The notes under the pieces: generated by a model | Seen by the model: the letters and a program-made list of their open reading frames with translations, nothing else | Databases searched by the model: none | Told to the model about the DNA's origin: nothing | Position numbers and translations under genes: made by a program | Assembly (NCBI GenBank): GCA_019918135.1 | Contig: WBZZ01004019.1 | Coordinates: forward strand, 229,001-293,000 | Direction of reading: 5' to 3' | Length of the DNA stretch: 64,000 bases | DNA from: Paulinella micropora | Taxonomy: Eukaryota; Cercozoa; Imbricatea; Euglyphida; Paulinellidae | In this document: in pieces, positions 10,731-21,755 of the stretch | Position numbering within the stretch: position 1 is the first letter of the stretch | How the letters are laid out: the number at the start of each line of letters is the position of its first letter

Positions 10731-12067
10731 GAGCCGGACACGTGGTGCGTCACCAGCACGCGCTCGGAGCCGTGCCCCCGCAGCCTGCCGCTCGCGAGCC
10801 AGAGCTCGGTGCGGCCGAGCCCCTCCGACAGCGGCCGCTGCTGCCAGCCGCGGAACCCGGGGTGGTAGTGCTGGAAGGAACCGAGGGACGCGTTGCCGCG
10901 GCGCCACAGCACCGCCTGCGCGTGCAGCAGCGAGGCCCCGTCACTTCCCGCAGCAGCCAGCCCGCATCGTTGGTGATCACGTGCGCCGACCAATGCCCCC
11001 AGGGCTTGGCCCACACAAACTGGTGGTTGTCTCACAGCTGCCAGTGCTGCAGCAGCCGGAAGGTGCGCTCGCTCGTGCCGGGCCCCACGTACGCGCCCAT
11101 GCTCCAGCCCAGCGCCGTCAGGTCCCACTCGTCTAGCTCCCCCACGTCGGCGGCCAAGCTAGCCAGCGCCTGCCGCTGCTCGGCCGCCGGCCGGCCAATC
11201 GTCAACCGTTCGTCCAGCGCGGGCAGGCGCGGGCCGCCCGCCACGCCGCCGAACAGGTCTAGCTCCGTGATCAGCAGCACGAACGCCGTGCTCTTGTACA
11301 AGCTGAAGTCGCGCGCGCGGCCGTCCCACACCCCAGCGAAGTAGCCGAACAGGTCGCGCCGGCCCGCTCAGCAGCACGAGGTTCCACGTCAGCGCGTCGT
11401 GCCGTCCCTGGTACCGCATCTGCGGCACGGCCCACAGGCCCGCGTCGCTGCTGTACTGGCGCAGCTGCCGCACCAGCGTCTGGGCGCACTGCGCGGGCAG
11501 CCCGCGCAGCTCGGGCTCGTCCGCCAGGTTGTACAAGTTCACGAGCCCGACCAACGTCCAGGGCAAGTAGACCCCGGAAGCAAACTCATAGAAACCGACC
11601 GCTTGCTTCTCGCGCAGGTAGGCCCAAGTACGTGCTCTCCAGCCGACAGGACAGCGGGGCGGCGCCCAGCCCAGCCTGCACAGCACCGGGGCCGCCGATA
11701 AGTAAAGAAGGAGGTGATTCTCACTCCAGAACACCGAGCGCGTGTCCCCGGCCGTAAACCACAAGCCCGGCACGGATAGCAAGGCGTCCGCCAGCACGCT
11801 GGCATTCAGCGCGGGCTGGCAGTGCAGGAGGCGGACGACGCTGGCTAGCACGAAATCTACCACCAGGCTGCGGCGGAGTTCTTCTGCCAACGTCGCTAGC
11901 TGGGGAGCGGGTAGCGTCCGGTTGTGGCAGGCCAGGACGAGCAGGTCGGCCCAGTAGCCGCTGTCGTTGCGGCGCGTACCGTGATCGTAGTTGGCCAGCA
12001 GCAGCCGGGTGACGACGTCCCGGCGGTACCGGAAGCCCCTCGCCGAGTCCTCGTACAGCAGGTCCAT
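10731..12067 (-). pseudogene. Unknown toroid-like protein, 3' end cut by junction
   Basis: Starts MDLLYEDSARGF at 12067 and is clean for about 235 residues (to ALTWNLVLLSG). It shifts frame near 11360 (RRDLFGYFAGVWDGRARDF ... GWSMGAYVGPGT) and again near 11040, ending as FQHYHPGFRGWQQRPLSEG and VLVTHHVSG before running into the polymerase. Trp/His-rich helical composition with repeated aromatic-polar motifs recalls alpha/alpha-toroid carbohydrate-active enzymes (polysaccharide lyase type). I cannot name a family. It is divergent from the GH88/105-like gene, which suggests a shared role in glycan processing. The missing C-terminus shows the insert is a fragment. Confidence 0.5.
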
Positions 12068-12457
12068 GGCATGTGCTGCTGCCCGTGGGTGCTCGCACGC
12101 GCGTGTGCGAGGGGAGATTGCCAAAGAGGGGTGAGTAGGGGAGCGAGAGGGGGCGCCCCGGGCAATACAATAAAACCCCTGGCGTTTTTCCTGTTTGTTC
12201 CCGGGCTGCCCGCTCTGCACCCTTCCACTTTCCTCTCCCCGCCTTCCTCCCCTGGTTCCTTGGGTTCTGACCGGCGGCGGGGGGAGGGGGGCAGAGCAGG
12301 AGCGTGCGCGTGGACGACTGGCGCGGAAACTCTGCCCTTCTTTCCCCCGGCCCCCTCCCCGCCCTTGGGTCTACGAGCCAGCCCGCTGCGGTGGAAGTAG
12401 GGGGAAAGAAGGCCTTTCCCCCCCCCCTGGCCTGACACCAGGGCAGAACGGAACTAC
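12068..12457. promoter_or_regulatory. Divergent intergenic region
   Basis: About 390 bp between two divergent starts (12067 minus, 12458/12476 plus). GC-rich with C and G tracts and an isolated CAATACAATAAAACC near 12162. Probable bidirectional promoter; no specific box could be assigned. Confidence 0.35.
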
Positions 12458-12475
12458 GTGCGGCTAGGGCGGAAG

Positions 12476-13717
12476 ATGCTGCTTTGCGCTTGGCTGGCCG
12501 TGTCACACTTCCGTGACAGCGGCACGGTGGCCTGGTTGGGTGATTTGTTACGCGAGCGTTTGCCAGCGCGGCTGCTAGTGCCGGGCTGGACGGGCTACTA
12601 CGGCTGGAACTACGAGTCGGCCGTAGCGTTGGAGGCGTTACGGAACCCGCCGTGGGACGCGGCCCCGGCCGTCGCCAGCCTGCTCCGCGCCCAAGCCCTG
12701 GCGCCCGGGCAGCCGGGTTGGTGGCTAAAGCACCACTTCCCGGTGGCTTTCCTGTGGACCGCCGGGGACAGGCTAGGCCTGTTTGGGAGCCTGTTCCGCG
12801 ACGTCGAGGGTGCACAGGACGTGTACTGCGCCGCCCTCCGTGGCGTGCGGCACTGGCCATGGCACACGAACTGGACGGGCCTCCTGGTCCGGAACTTTGG
12901 CCGCAGCCGCGGGCGCAGGTGTCGGCGGTGGCTGTGGCTAGACGACGTGTACATGGCGGGCGCGCCGCTGCTGGCCGACTATCCCGACGAAGTCGGGGCC
13001 ATGCTGGCCCAGGCCAGGCAGGCGTTCGTCGACCCGGCAGACGGGCTGTGGTGGCACGGGCGGTGCGCCACCACGGGCGCCACCAACGGCGTGAAATGGG
13101 GCAGGGCCCACGCCTGGGCGCTGCTGGCGCTGGCCCGCTACGTGGTGCGCACCAACGACGGCCGGGCAACCGATTGGCTGCACCAGGACCTCGTCACGCT
13201 GTCCCGCTACCAGCGCCCGGCGGGCGCCTTTGGCAACCTCGTGAACGACCCGCACAGCCCGGACGAGACCAGCCTGGCCAGCGTGTACGTTTACGCCGTA
13301 GCGGTGCTGGTGCGTGCCCGCCCGGACCCGGGCGGGGACCTGCGCGGCCGGGCGCTGGCCGCGCTGGCTTGGCTCAATACGCGACGTACGCGCGGCCTCT
13401 GGCTCAGCGACAGTTGTCCGGCCACGGGGCTGGCCACGCCCGCGCGCTACAACCGGCACGTGTCGGGCACGATGTTGACGACGGGGCCCGCCGTCGCCCT
13501 GGCGGCCTGGGCGCGCGTGGGCGAGGCGCTGCTGCACAATGCCAGCGCCACGCACTACCGGCCGGCGTCCTGGGCCCGGGCCCCGGCCGACCCGTGCGGC
13601 CGACGACCGCCGCTCTCGCCCGTCTTGTACGTCCTGGCCCTGCTCGGCGGTGCCTGCGTGGGCGCTGGCGGCTGCTGGCTGGGCCGGAGGAAGCGGAGCT
13701 GCCGGGCACGCCACTAG
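12476..13717 (+). CDS. GH88/GH105-like glycoside hydrolase with C-terminal membrane anchor
   Basis: About 413 residues from MLLCAWLAVSHFRD (an upstream ATG at 12458 adds six). Alpha/alpha-toroid pattern of unsaturated-glycuronyl/rhamnogalacturonyl hydrolases: WLWLDDVYMAGAPLLADY matches the family's W-x-D-D-x-Y-M segment bearing the catalytic Asp. GLWWHGRC then VKWGRAHAWALLAL matches the later WGRGNGW-type motif. Near the C-terminus VLYVLALLGGACVGAGGCWLG is a transmembrane helix followed by a basic tail, giving a type I or tail-anchored topology. One of the few genes in the insert without frameshift. Likely trims uronic-acid glycans at the cell or virion surface; substrate unknown. Stop TAG. 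Confidence 0.6.
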   Translation: MLLCAWLAVSHFRDSGTVAWLGDLLRERLPARLLVPGWTGYYGWNYESAVALEALRNPPWDAAPAVASLLRAQALAPGQPGWWLKHHFPVAFLWTAGDRLGLFGSLFRDVEGAQDVYCAALRGVRHWPWHTNWTGLLVRNFGRSRGRRCRRWLWLDDVYMAGAPLLADYPDEVGAMLAQARQAFVDPADGLWWHGRCATTGATNGVKWGRAHAWALLALARYVVRTNDGRATDWLHQDLVTLSRYQRPAGAFGNLVNDPHSPDETSLASVYVYAVAVLVRARPDPGGDLRGRALAALAWLNTRRTRGLWLSDSCPATGLATPARYNRHVSGTMLTTGPAVALAAWARVGEALLHNASATHYRPASWARAPADPCGRRPPLSPVLYVLALLGGACVGAGGCWLGRRKRSCRARH

Positions 13718-14324
13718 GCGGCAGGCAGGGGGACGCGGGTACAACACCCTTCCGGTTAGAAAAAGCGGTCCTCCTCTACCGGCCCCCGCGCACTCCCCTT
13801 CTCCCGAGGCAGGAGGGGCCTGTCCTCTTCTCTCCTTTCTACCACGCCCGCCGCGGGCAGGGGACATACTCCTCACTTCCGTGCGGTGCTAGCGGCGAAC
13901 CCTGCGCGCGGCCGTCTCCCGTGCTGACGGCGACCGCCAAACGGCGCTGCGCGGCTCCCGCCCCAGTGGCAGGCGGGCGTAGACACGCCCGCCGGCCCGC
14001 GGGGGGCCCGGGGGGGAGGAGAAGGGGCTGAGCGAGAGCGAGGAAGACTCTCTGGCCCCTTTTCCCTCCCCCCCTCCTCCCGCAGGCTGTTCTTCTCCCT
14101 CTCCCCGCCCCCGTGCACCCCGTGCCCGCCCGCCCCCCTCCTGCCCTTTGCCCCCTCGCCGCACAGGCCCTCGCCGCTGCCCTGGCTGGTTCGAAGCAGT
14201 ACCTTGTTCAAAGAAGCACAGGAGTCGGCGCGGTGGCAACACGTGCCCCCTCCCCCGCAGACTCGGAAAGCAGCCCTCTCTCTCCCCGAGCAACCTTCCC
14301 TCGCCCAACGCCACCGCAAGCCTC
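13718..14324. other. Intergenic, no gene seen
   Basis: About 600 bp of G/C-tract-rich DNA. Open frames here are composition artefacts of high GC. Contains probable 3' untranslated sequence of the GH gene and promoter of the surface-protein gene. Confidence 0.45.
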
Positions 14325-15938
14325 ATGCCGCGCGCTAGCTGGCTGTGCGGCCTGCTGAGCCTACTGGTAGTATCGGAGGGGCGCGCCCTAGTCTCGCCCG
14401 CGGACTTTGCCCTCTTCTTCCCCACTGCCGCTTCTTCTTCTCCCCCGGGCGCCCGGGCAGTTCCGCCCGGGCGGGCCGCTACGACCACGACCACCACCAC
14501 CCGGTCGCCTCCTCTGAGCTCTGCACCCTCTACCACGACGACGACGACGACCAGCGCGACCGAGCCCCCGCGCCGCCGCCGACGACGACGACCACGACCA
14601 CGACGAGCAGCGCGACCGAGCCCCCTGCGCCGCCGCCGACGAAGACGACGACGACGACCAGCACGACCGAGCCCCCCGCGCCGCCGCCGCCGACGACGAC
14701 GACCACGACCACTACGACCAGCACGACCGAGCCCCCTGCGCCGACGACGACGTCGACCAGCGCGACCGAGCCCCCCGCAACCGAGCCCCCCGCGCCGACG
14801 ACGACTACCACGACGACCAGCGCGACCGAGCCCCCCGCGCCGACGACGACGCCGACGACGACCACGACGACCAGCGCGACCGAGCCCCCCGCGCCGACGA
14901 CGACGCCGACGACGACCACGACGACCAGCGCGACCGAGCCCCCCGCGACCGAGCCCCCCGCGCCGACGACGTCGACCAGCGCGACCGAGCCCCCCGCAAC
15001 CGAGCCCCCCGCGCCGACGACGACCACGACAACCAACGCGACCGAGCCCCCCGCGCCGACGACGACGCCGACGACGACCACGACGACCAGCGCGACCGAG
15101 CCCCCCGAGGGCAAGGAGCCTTCCCCCCCCCGTGTTCCGTTCCGTGTGGGAGGTGGCCGCCGGCCAAGTGCTGCGCCTCCCTGCCTACCCCCTCCCCGGA
15201 GCGTCCATCGCCTGGAGCGACGGCCAGGTCCTCGAGTGCGGGCGCTACCCGACCGGCTGCGAGAGTGTTTTCCCCACCGCCGGCCGCTACTACGCCACGA
15301 CGCGGGCGCGCCTGGGCGGCTGGACCATGCATGACGCCGAGGCAGCGACGCGCGAGTCCCTGGTAGTCATCACGAGCTGGGGGGGGCGTCAGCCTACACC
15401 CCGCCTGCGGCAGCCATTTCCGGGGCTGCCGGCGCCTGGCAAGCCTGCCGGCCGAGCCCCCGCTGGGCCTGGGCGAGGTGAGGTCCCTGGACCACTCCTT
15501 TGCGGGGGCTACTTCTTTTAACTCGCCGGTGGTCGGCCAGTGGCGCCTGCCGGGCGTGACGTCGCTGCGCGCCGTCTTCGCCCAGGCATCCGCCTTTAAC
15601 CAACCTCTGGACGCGTGGCGCACCGACCGTGTGACGGACCTGTCGGGCGCCTTCCTGGACGCCACGGCCTTCAACCAGCCCCTGGCCAGCTGAGACGTGC
15701 GGCGCGTCGACAACCTAGCCGCGACCTTTAGCGGAGCGACCAGCTTTAACCAGCCGCTGGCTACCTGGCAGGTCGGCGCGGCGACGGACGCCCGGGCCCT
15801 CTTCTTCCAGGCCGCCTCTTTGACCAGGACCTGAGTAGCTGGGCCCTGCCCCCGACCGTACTCTGCACCCACTTTGCGCTCGGCAGCGCGCTGGCGCCCG
15901 CGCACCTGCCAAAAACGCTCCCGCCGTCCTGTGCCTAG
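14325..15938 (+). pseudogene. Mucin-stalk surface protein with BspA (DUF285) repeats
   Basis: Begins MPRASWLCGLLSLLVVSEGR, a clear signal peptide. A Thr/Pro stalk follows (about 14490-15110), made of tandem SATEPPAPTTTPTTTT-type units, a likely O-glycosylated mucin region. A beta-rich module comes next (VLRLPAYPLPGASIAWSDGQ, GRYPTGCESVFPTAGRYY), then BspA-type repeats (FNSPVVGQWRLPGVTSL, AFNQPLDAWRTDRVTDL, AFNQPLAS, SFNQPLATWQVGA). Frames change near 14520, 15115, 15400 and 15820. An in-frame TGA at 15691-15693 replaces the conserved repeat Trp. BspA repeats are common in surface proteins of protists and giant viruses. Predicted cell- or virion-surface adhesin. Confidence 0.65.
14490..15112 (+). 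repeat. Imperfect GACGACGAC/ACCGAGCCCCC minisatellite
   Basis: Repeats of units such as GCGACCGAGCCCCCCGCG plus runs of ACG/ACC encode the Thr/Pro stalk. Near-identical 60-bp blocks recur around 14820-14940 and 15050-15110. Confidence 0.85.
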
Positions 15939-16511
15939 TGTCTGCCACCAGCCCTCTCTGCCCCTTCCCCCCGCCCCTCGCTCTCTCTCCCCCCCCCTCC
16001 TAGTGCAGTGCCCGCACCTACGGAACCAGAACCAGCGCGTAACGCACGCCGCGCTAGCCTTGATCCGAATAAACAAGTACTGGCTACCGTTTGATGTCTG
16101 GTGTGCCGTACCGCAATCGCCAAGGAGATAGCCGGCTGGCCGTGGTCTTTGCTCTGCGGCCGCTGCAACCCAAGCCCCTGGGCTCTGAGAGCCAGTGCTC
16201 CCGTGGCCAGGGCACTGGCGTGAGGGCCCGGGCCGCCCGCCAGGCAGCGCCCAGGGTGGCGGCACACCGCCTAAGGCAGACCCCCCCTACGGAACCAGCA
16301 CGTAACGGGTGACAGGCCGCGCTCGTCAGGTGAATAAAGCAACCTCGCTCGGCCGGCTGCTGACAAGTCATGAATAACCAAATGCCCGGCCAAGGAAGGG
16401 AGGGGTGAACAGTCTGGCTACTACCCCCCTCCTCCTCTCCCCGCCCCCTTCCCCCGCCAGGGCCCTCCCGTCCGTGACGCGCAGTCTTCCTCGCTAAGTA
16501 CCACAAAACAC
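15939..16511. other. Intergenic with duplicated 3'-UTR-like segments
   Basis: Contains two related segments (from about 16020 and 16292) beginning CGGAACCAG...GTAACG and ending in a poly(A)-like signal (CCGAATAAACAAG near 16068, GTGAATAAAGCAACC near 16333). No gene seen. The duplicate suggests the 3' end of a gene was copied. Confidence 0.45.
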
Positions 16512-17786
16512 ATGGCAGGCCGACCTGCCAGTGACACCCTGGGGTTCCCGGCCGGGGCTTGGCACCACCTCCGGGGCCATCTGGGCTGGCAGCGGGAGCT
16601 GGGGGCGATGAGCCCCGAACTGCGCCGATTCCTAGACAAGCCGGAGGCCTGAGTGCGCTTTCGCTGTGCAAAGGTCGACCTTTGCGATGCTTCTCACGCT
16701 ACGGCTTTCCAGGCCTGGCCCGGCCCGGCCTGGAGCAGTGCCCCAGTCCAGATAACGAGACTGGGTTTGGCGCAGCTGCGCACCTGGGACGAGCGGCGTG
16801 TGCCAAGCCTGGCGGTCGAACACCCAATCGTAATCTCTGGGCAGTTCACGGACGGCGATGCCCAGAGCCTGGTGAGGTTGTTTCCGGCAGACCAGGCAGC
16901 TCAGCCTCCGCCGCGAGAGCCAGCTCACTGACGCCGGGCTCGCGCACTTTCTTACGCTGGCGAACCTGCAGCGGCTGAGAATTGACAACTGCGAAAAGAT
17001 TACCGCAGCCGGGCTCGCGCACGTGGCTGGCTTGCGGAGCCTGCTCGAGCTTCGCATAGGGGGCATTCAGGCCTCCGACAAGGAGTTTAAAGAACTCGCC
17101 AGGATGCAGCATCTGCGGCGGCTGGCAGTCTGCTCTTCCGACGGGGTCACGGTACACTGAAGTACCTCCAGCACATGCACTCCCTCCAGGAGCTGTGTCT
17201 CCAGCATTGTCCAAACCTGCGGGGGTGGACAATGCCGCGGACGCCGCCCCTGCTGCGGAAGCTCGACCTCGGCTGTTGTCACGGGCTCACGGACGATACA
17301 CTGTTGACGGGTGTGCGATCGCTGCGGGAGCTGGACTTGGCTTTGCTTTCTAATCTTCGCGGCCTGGTCATAGTACCAACGTGGCCCAAACTGCAGAAAC
17401 TCAGCCTCTGCGGGTGTAGCAAGTTGCAGGACGAAACACTGCAGCGCTTGGTTCGGATGCCCAACCTGCAGGAACTCTCCCTCCAAGGTTGCAAGGGCAC
17501 GGACCACGCACTGCAGGACTTGCGAGGGCTGCGGAGCCTGCGCAAACTCGAACTCGGCGGCATGACGCAACTCACGGACGCTACACTGCGGGTCATTGTG
17601 CAGGGGCTGCCAAACCTGCAAGAACTCGACCTCGTGGACTGTGCCCAGCTCAGTTACGACATGCTAACGGAATTACTACAAGCAATACGACCACGGGCTA
17701 TCAGAGTGCGTGATCCGAACGATGCCTGGGCCCGCCTGGCGACAAGACCCAGCCTCCCCACCCCTGTTGATCCGTGGTCGTGGTAA
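16512..17786 (+). pseudogene. Leucine-rich-repeat protein (AMN1/GALA-like)
   Basis: From ATG 16512 the first frame reads FPAGAWHHLRGHLGWQRELG, which could be a degenerate F-box-like helix, ending in TGA near 16650. Further frames give repeats LTDAGLAHFLTLANLQRLRI, then KITAAGLAHVAGLRSLLEL, then from 17160 a clean stretch with LTDDTLLTGVRSLRELDL and LTDATLRVIVQGLPNLQEL, ending VDPWSW. This is the cysteine-containing LRR class found in F-box and GALA proteins. Frameshifts near 16650, 16930 and 17150. Probably a protein-binding scaffold or ubiquitin-ligase adaptor mimic; partner unknown. Confidence 0.6.
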
Positions 17787-18232
17787 ACGAAGGGGGGCTC
17801 CCCCCCCCCGGGGTACCTCGCCCTGGCCGGGGCGCGGCTCGTTTAGCCAAAGACACCTCATACGCGTGTGTACAGCTTCCGCTTTGATTAGAATCGCTAG
17901 TAGGAAAGGTGCGCTGGCCCCGGCCGGGTGACTGGGTCGTGAAGAGAAACGCTGGTCGGTACTTCCGCCAACCAGGGAGAGCGCAGACAACAGCAGTTAG
18001 TCCCAAGCCCGTAACGGGGTGCTTGGTAAACCCCTCCTCCCTCTTCCCTTTTCTTTTACTCTGGGAGGGTCCCGGGGGGAGGGCAAAGGAGGTGCAGGTC
18101 AGCCAACGGAGCGGGGGAGAAAGGGGAGGGGCGAAGACCGAACAGGCCGCCCGCCGCCGCGGGCTGCCGCGCCGGGGCTGCTAGGTTAAAGAAAGGCAGG
18201 CCGCTCGTCAGCCCTCACCCCGTCGTAGGGAC
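17787..18232. other. Intergenic, no gene seen
   Basis: About 445 bp with C- and G-tracts between two rightward genes. Confidence 0.45.
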
Positions 18233-20396
18233 ATGCGACGCGGACCGCGGACTTGTCGCTGTGGGAAGGAGGAGGACGAGGCCGCGGGAGCGGGATCCGG
18301 TGCCCCCGGCCCAGCCAAGCGCCTCAAGCTAACAGGTGGGGCGCCCGGCGCGACCGCGCTAACGGAATTTCTGGGGGCGGTGAATCGGCAGGACTGGAGG
18401 GCTTGCCGCGAGCACTTGCCAAGTGTGCAGCAGGATCGGCTAGCTGCACGGCAGCTCCTCAGCGAGGCCCGGGACCAGCAACTCTGGTTTCCACAGCTGC
18501 CGAGTCTGTGCCGCCTAGAGGCAGCACGAGGCGCCGTGGATCAAGACGCAAGCTATGCCCTGACAATAGTGGGGGCCGCCGTAGCCTACCTAGACAATAA
18601 AACCTCCTCGCGGCGACTGGAGGAGGGCCGGGGCAGGCGCTTGTTGCTAGAGCTGTTCTCGGGGCTCCGGACAGTGCCCTGGCTTCGCGCCGGGCCCCCG
18701 GAAAGCAACTACCCCCTCCTCCGCCGTATTTTGCATCATCTAGCGGGCCGGCCGGTGCCTTGGCTTGACCCAGGGGTCCGGGCGGGGCTGGTAGCACAGG
18801 ACCTCGGCCGCTGTGTGGACGGGAGCCTAGGCCACTCCGACGTAGAGGCGCTGTGTGAACTAGAGCCCTTGTGCCTGCTGGACCTCCGTCGCGCTCCGGA
18901 GCTTGTTGAGGCGTGCCGGCGCGCCGGCCCTGGCACCCCGCTCCGGGCCCTGAGGTGCGCGGGGCTCGCCGACTGCGCGGTCGCTAGGGACCGTGTCCAC
19001 CTGCGCCAAGTGCTGCGCTACTTTGAAGAACAGCTGAACGTGGCGCTGGAGCTGCCCTACGAGTTCGAGCCGCTCGTCGACCTGCCGGTGTGGCCCCAGC
19101 TGCCAACGCACGTTGAGCAAAAGGCTGACGGCCTCTGGTATGCAGCGGGCCCGTCCCTGGGTAAGGTGGCCGCGCTGTACTGGCTGCTGAGCTCCAAGCA
19201 TCAGCCGGCCAAGAAACGACCCGCGCAGCCGCCTGGCTCGAAACGACCCGCGCAGCCGCCGCACGCCGTGGGGGGGCCGCTCGAGCCCCGGTTGGCCTTC
19301 GCCTGGAGCTACGCCGCCGCCCGCACGCACCTCAGGTTCGTAGACAGCGCCGTCGACTTCCGTGCGCCGCTGCTCTGCCAGCCGCCGCCCGAGGGCCTGC
19401 CCCTGCGCTGGCCGCGCGTGCTCGGGTGGGACGTGCCTATTGAGTACAGCACGGAGGACGCGTGGGTGCTGGCCTGGTGGGTAAGAAGTAACCCACCCCA
19501 GGCGTTTGATTGGCAACGCAACGTGGGCTTCACGGGGCTGGGGCGGGTTTATTTCGGGATGGGTTTCATAGAGCGCTGGAACAAGGACCTGGGGGGCGTT
19601 GATGGCCACAGGTCTGAGGAGGTATTGGAAAGGCTGCTTACCTTCAGGTACGACAACCGGCAGGTCTTTGCCAATCTCTGTCCGCGTGCAATCAACTGGC
19701 ATTCACCTGATACAACCAATGAGCTGGATCTCAGCCAGCAGGAATGCGAACGCTACACTACCTTCCTGGTCTCGATAGCCAGCTCAGCCTATGGTGCAAG
19801 CACGGAGGGGGTTGAGCTAGCGCACAGTGCCTTGTTGTTCCTGGCGCGTAACGAAGGCGTGAGCGGAAGATGGCAGGCACTCCAGAAATGCCTAGGCTTG
19901 TCCGCGCGGCCGGTAGCGCTGTCTGCGGAGGGCGGAGAGGACGAGGAAGACGAGGAAGACTGTGAGGAGGACGAGGACGCTGGGGACAGGGCGAGGGCAG
20001 ACCAGTCCGACGAGGGGAGCTGTTTCCTGTTGTCCCTGGCGCGCGCCCTGCGCGTGAGTTGCAGCGGCGACAGCGGGGACCTGTCTACTGCACGCCCGAT
20101 TGGCCATCCCTGGCTGTTGCTGGTCTCGTTTATCTGGCGGTCCTATTTCATGAAGGACGAAGAAAAGGCGGTGCACGTGCCCGGGAGCGCCGTGCGCAGC
20201 AGCGGGAGGCAACGAGCCTTTAGACTGGCGGACTTGTTCGAGCCGCTAGCCAGGCAGGGCCTCGAGGCGCTGGAACCCCTGGGCGCGCGCGCGCGCCCCC
20301 TCGGCTCGCGAGGTCCCCTACGACCTCTCCGCAGAAGCGATGGAGCTGGACGATATGGACATGACTGCCAGGCAGGAGGGGGAGGACAGGCCGTGA
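18233..20396 (+). CDS. Large unknown protein with Myc-like nuclear signal
   Basis: Clean for about 685 residues from MRRGPRTCRCGKEEDE. GC-dinucleotide run near 20285 probably shifts the frame, giving a natural C-terminus YDLSAEAMELDDMDMTARQE with TGA at 20394; the unshifted frame runs on as Gly/Arg noise to 20740. PAKRLKLTGG near residue 25 resembles the c-Myc-type nuclear localisation signal. A Lys/Pro spacer occurs near residue 330 (two AKKRPAQPPGSKRPAQPP-like units) and an acidic run EDEEDEEDCEEDED near residue 570. Helical Trp-rich middle (WAYA, WQRNVGFTGLGRVYFGMG). No family recognised. Likely nuclear. Confidence 0.55.
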
Positions 20397-20741
20397 GATG
20401 GGGGGGGGGGGCGGTACGGGGCCTGGTGCTGAGCGGTGGCCATCACGTCGGCAGGATAATTCTGGCTCCGGGGGTGCGCGGCGCACCGCGGGCGGGGAAG
20501 AAAAGGCAGCTTAAAAGAAACACCGGTTTGGATACAAGCGACTGTGAGTGGAGTGCTACGACCGGGACAGCTGCCGTACGGTACCGCCACCCCCAGCAGG
20601 TGGTCTTGCCCAGACGGGCTCGTCCCGCTGGCCAGTCGCGGCCGGGACCCACACGTGCGGTCTTGGTTTTTAATGATTACACGAACGCGGCCGTGCGCGT
20701 ACGGCGGGGGTTGGAAAACAACCGGGGGAGGGGTGCCTAGT
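20397..20741. other. Intergenic between convergent genes
   Basis: Short GC-rich gap with a G10 tract near 20400; the preceding gene's over-extended frame runs through it. No gene of its own. Confidence 0.4.
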
Positions 20742-21755
20742 TTAGTTCAGCCGGCGGGACTTGAGGGGGCGTTCGAGGCGGCCCAGCGAGAGCCACTGCT
20801 GCTGCTGGGGGACCGGTTCGGGCGCAAAGTACTTGTCCAAGGGCTCGCTGGCTTGGTACACCTCGGGTACGGGGGTGCTCGGCCGCACCACCGGCGTCGA
20901 GGGCGGGGGGGCGGCCTTCCGGGCCAGCACGTCGGGGCGCGCCAGGGGTGTGCCGGCCGCCGCGCTCGTCCCCGCGGCGGCGGGCAGCCGCAGCACGGTG
21001 GCGGCGTGCTCCTGCACCGTCTGCAGCTGGGCCTTGAGTGGTTGGGGCGCCGCGGGGACGGCGTCCTCGGCATCGGAGCGGATCACGAGGCGGTAGTCGC
21101 TCTCCCAGTTCCCGGGCGCCAGGCGCCGCCCGGACGCGGCGGCCGCCGTCGCGGCCGTGAGGTTGCCACGGTCGCAGCACGCCCGCAGCAGGTCCGCCAG
21201 CTCGTCCGACACCTGGCCGCACGACCCGTCGCCGAGCAGACGATCGAGGTCTTCACTCATGTGGCGCTGCTGCGCCGCGCTGTTGAAGACGCCCAGGTAG
21301 CGCAACAGGGCCTCCTTCAGCCCCTGCGACTTGCTCGCCCGGAAGTGCTCGTTCTGGGCCTGCAGGTGCTGGTTCTCTTCGTACAGGGTGTCCACCAGCT
21401 CCTGCATCGTCGCGCACACCTCGCGCTTGCACGGCCGGGTCCGCAATCTTCTGGATGCTGCGCGAGGCCTTCTGCACAATCTCGCCGACCACGGCGCCCG
21501 CCGCGGCCGGCCGGCCCGCCGGCGCTTCCTCCGCCGCCGCCGGCGCCGAGGGAGCCGCGGCGGCGGCGCCCTCGGTCGTCGTCGTCGTCGTCGGCGTCGG
21601 GGCGGCCGCGCTAGGGTGCTCGGGGGCGCCGCCGCGCCACCCGCGCCGGTGTGTCCGCCGGCCGCGGGCGGTGGGGGCGGCGCAGCCACCTCGGCCGCCG
21701 AGGCGCGCACGCCTAGCAGGGTAGGCGCTACTGCTGCTGCTTGCTGGGTGTACAT
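20742..21755 (-). pseudogene. Coiled-coil protein, scaffold-like
   Basis: Starts MYTQQAAAVAPTLLGVRAS at 21755. The Ala/Pro/Thr-rich N-terminal third changes frame near 21640 and 21440. A heptad-rich helix follows (MQELVDTLYEENQHLQAQNEHFRA), then EDLDRLLGDGSCGQVSDELADLL, a Pro-rich linker and a basic tail ending LERPLKSRRLN. The gene directly follows, and by 28 nt overlaps, the protease-like ORF on the same strand. In herpesviruses an internal scaffold is encoded right after (and in frame with) the capsid maturation protease, so this is a candidate scaffold; the sequence itself shows only a coiled-coil, low-complexity protein. Confidence 0.45.

Noticed and set aside
11721..13169. 482-residue minus-strand ORF over the GH-like gene
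   Set aside because: Arg/Pro/Ser-rich with no domain, antisense to a gene with clear family motifs; typical of high-GC shadow frames.
14148..15521. Long Arg/Pro-rich frame (PARPSPPRRRRRR) as a real protein
   Set aside because: It is the shifted reading of the Thr/Pro stalk repeat; the signal peptide and BspA repeats are reached by the Thr/Pro frame with short frame corrections.
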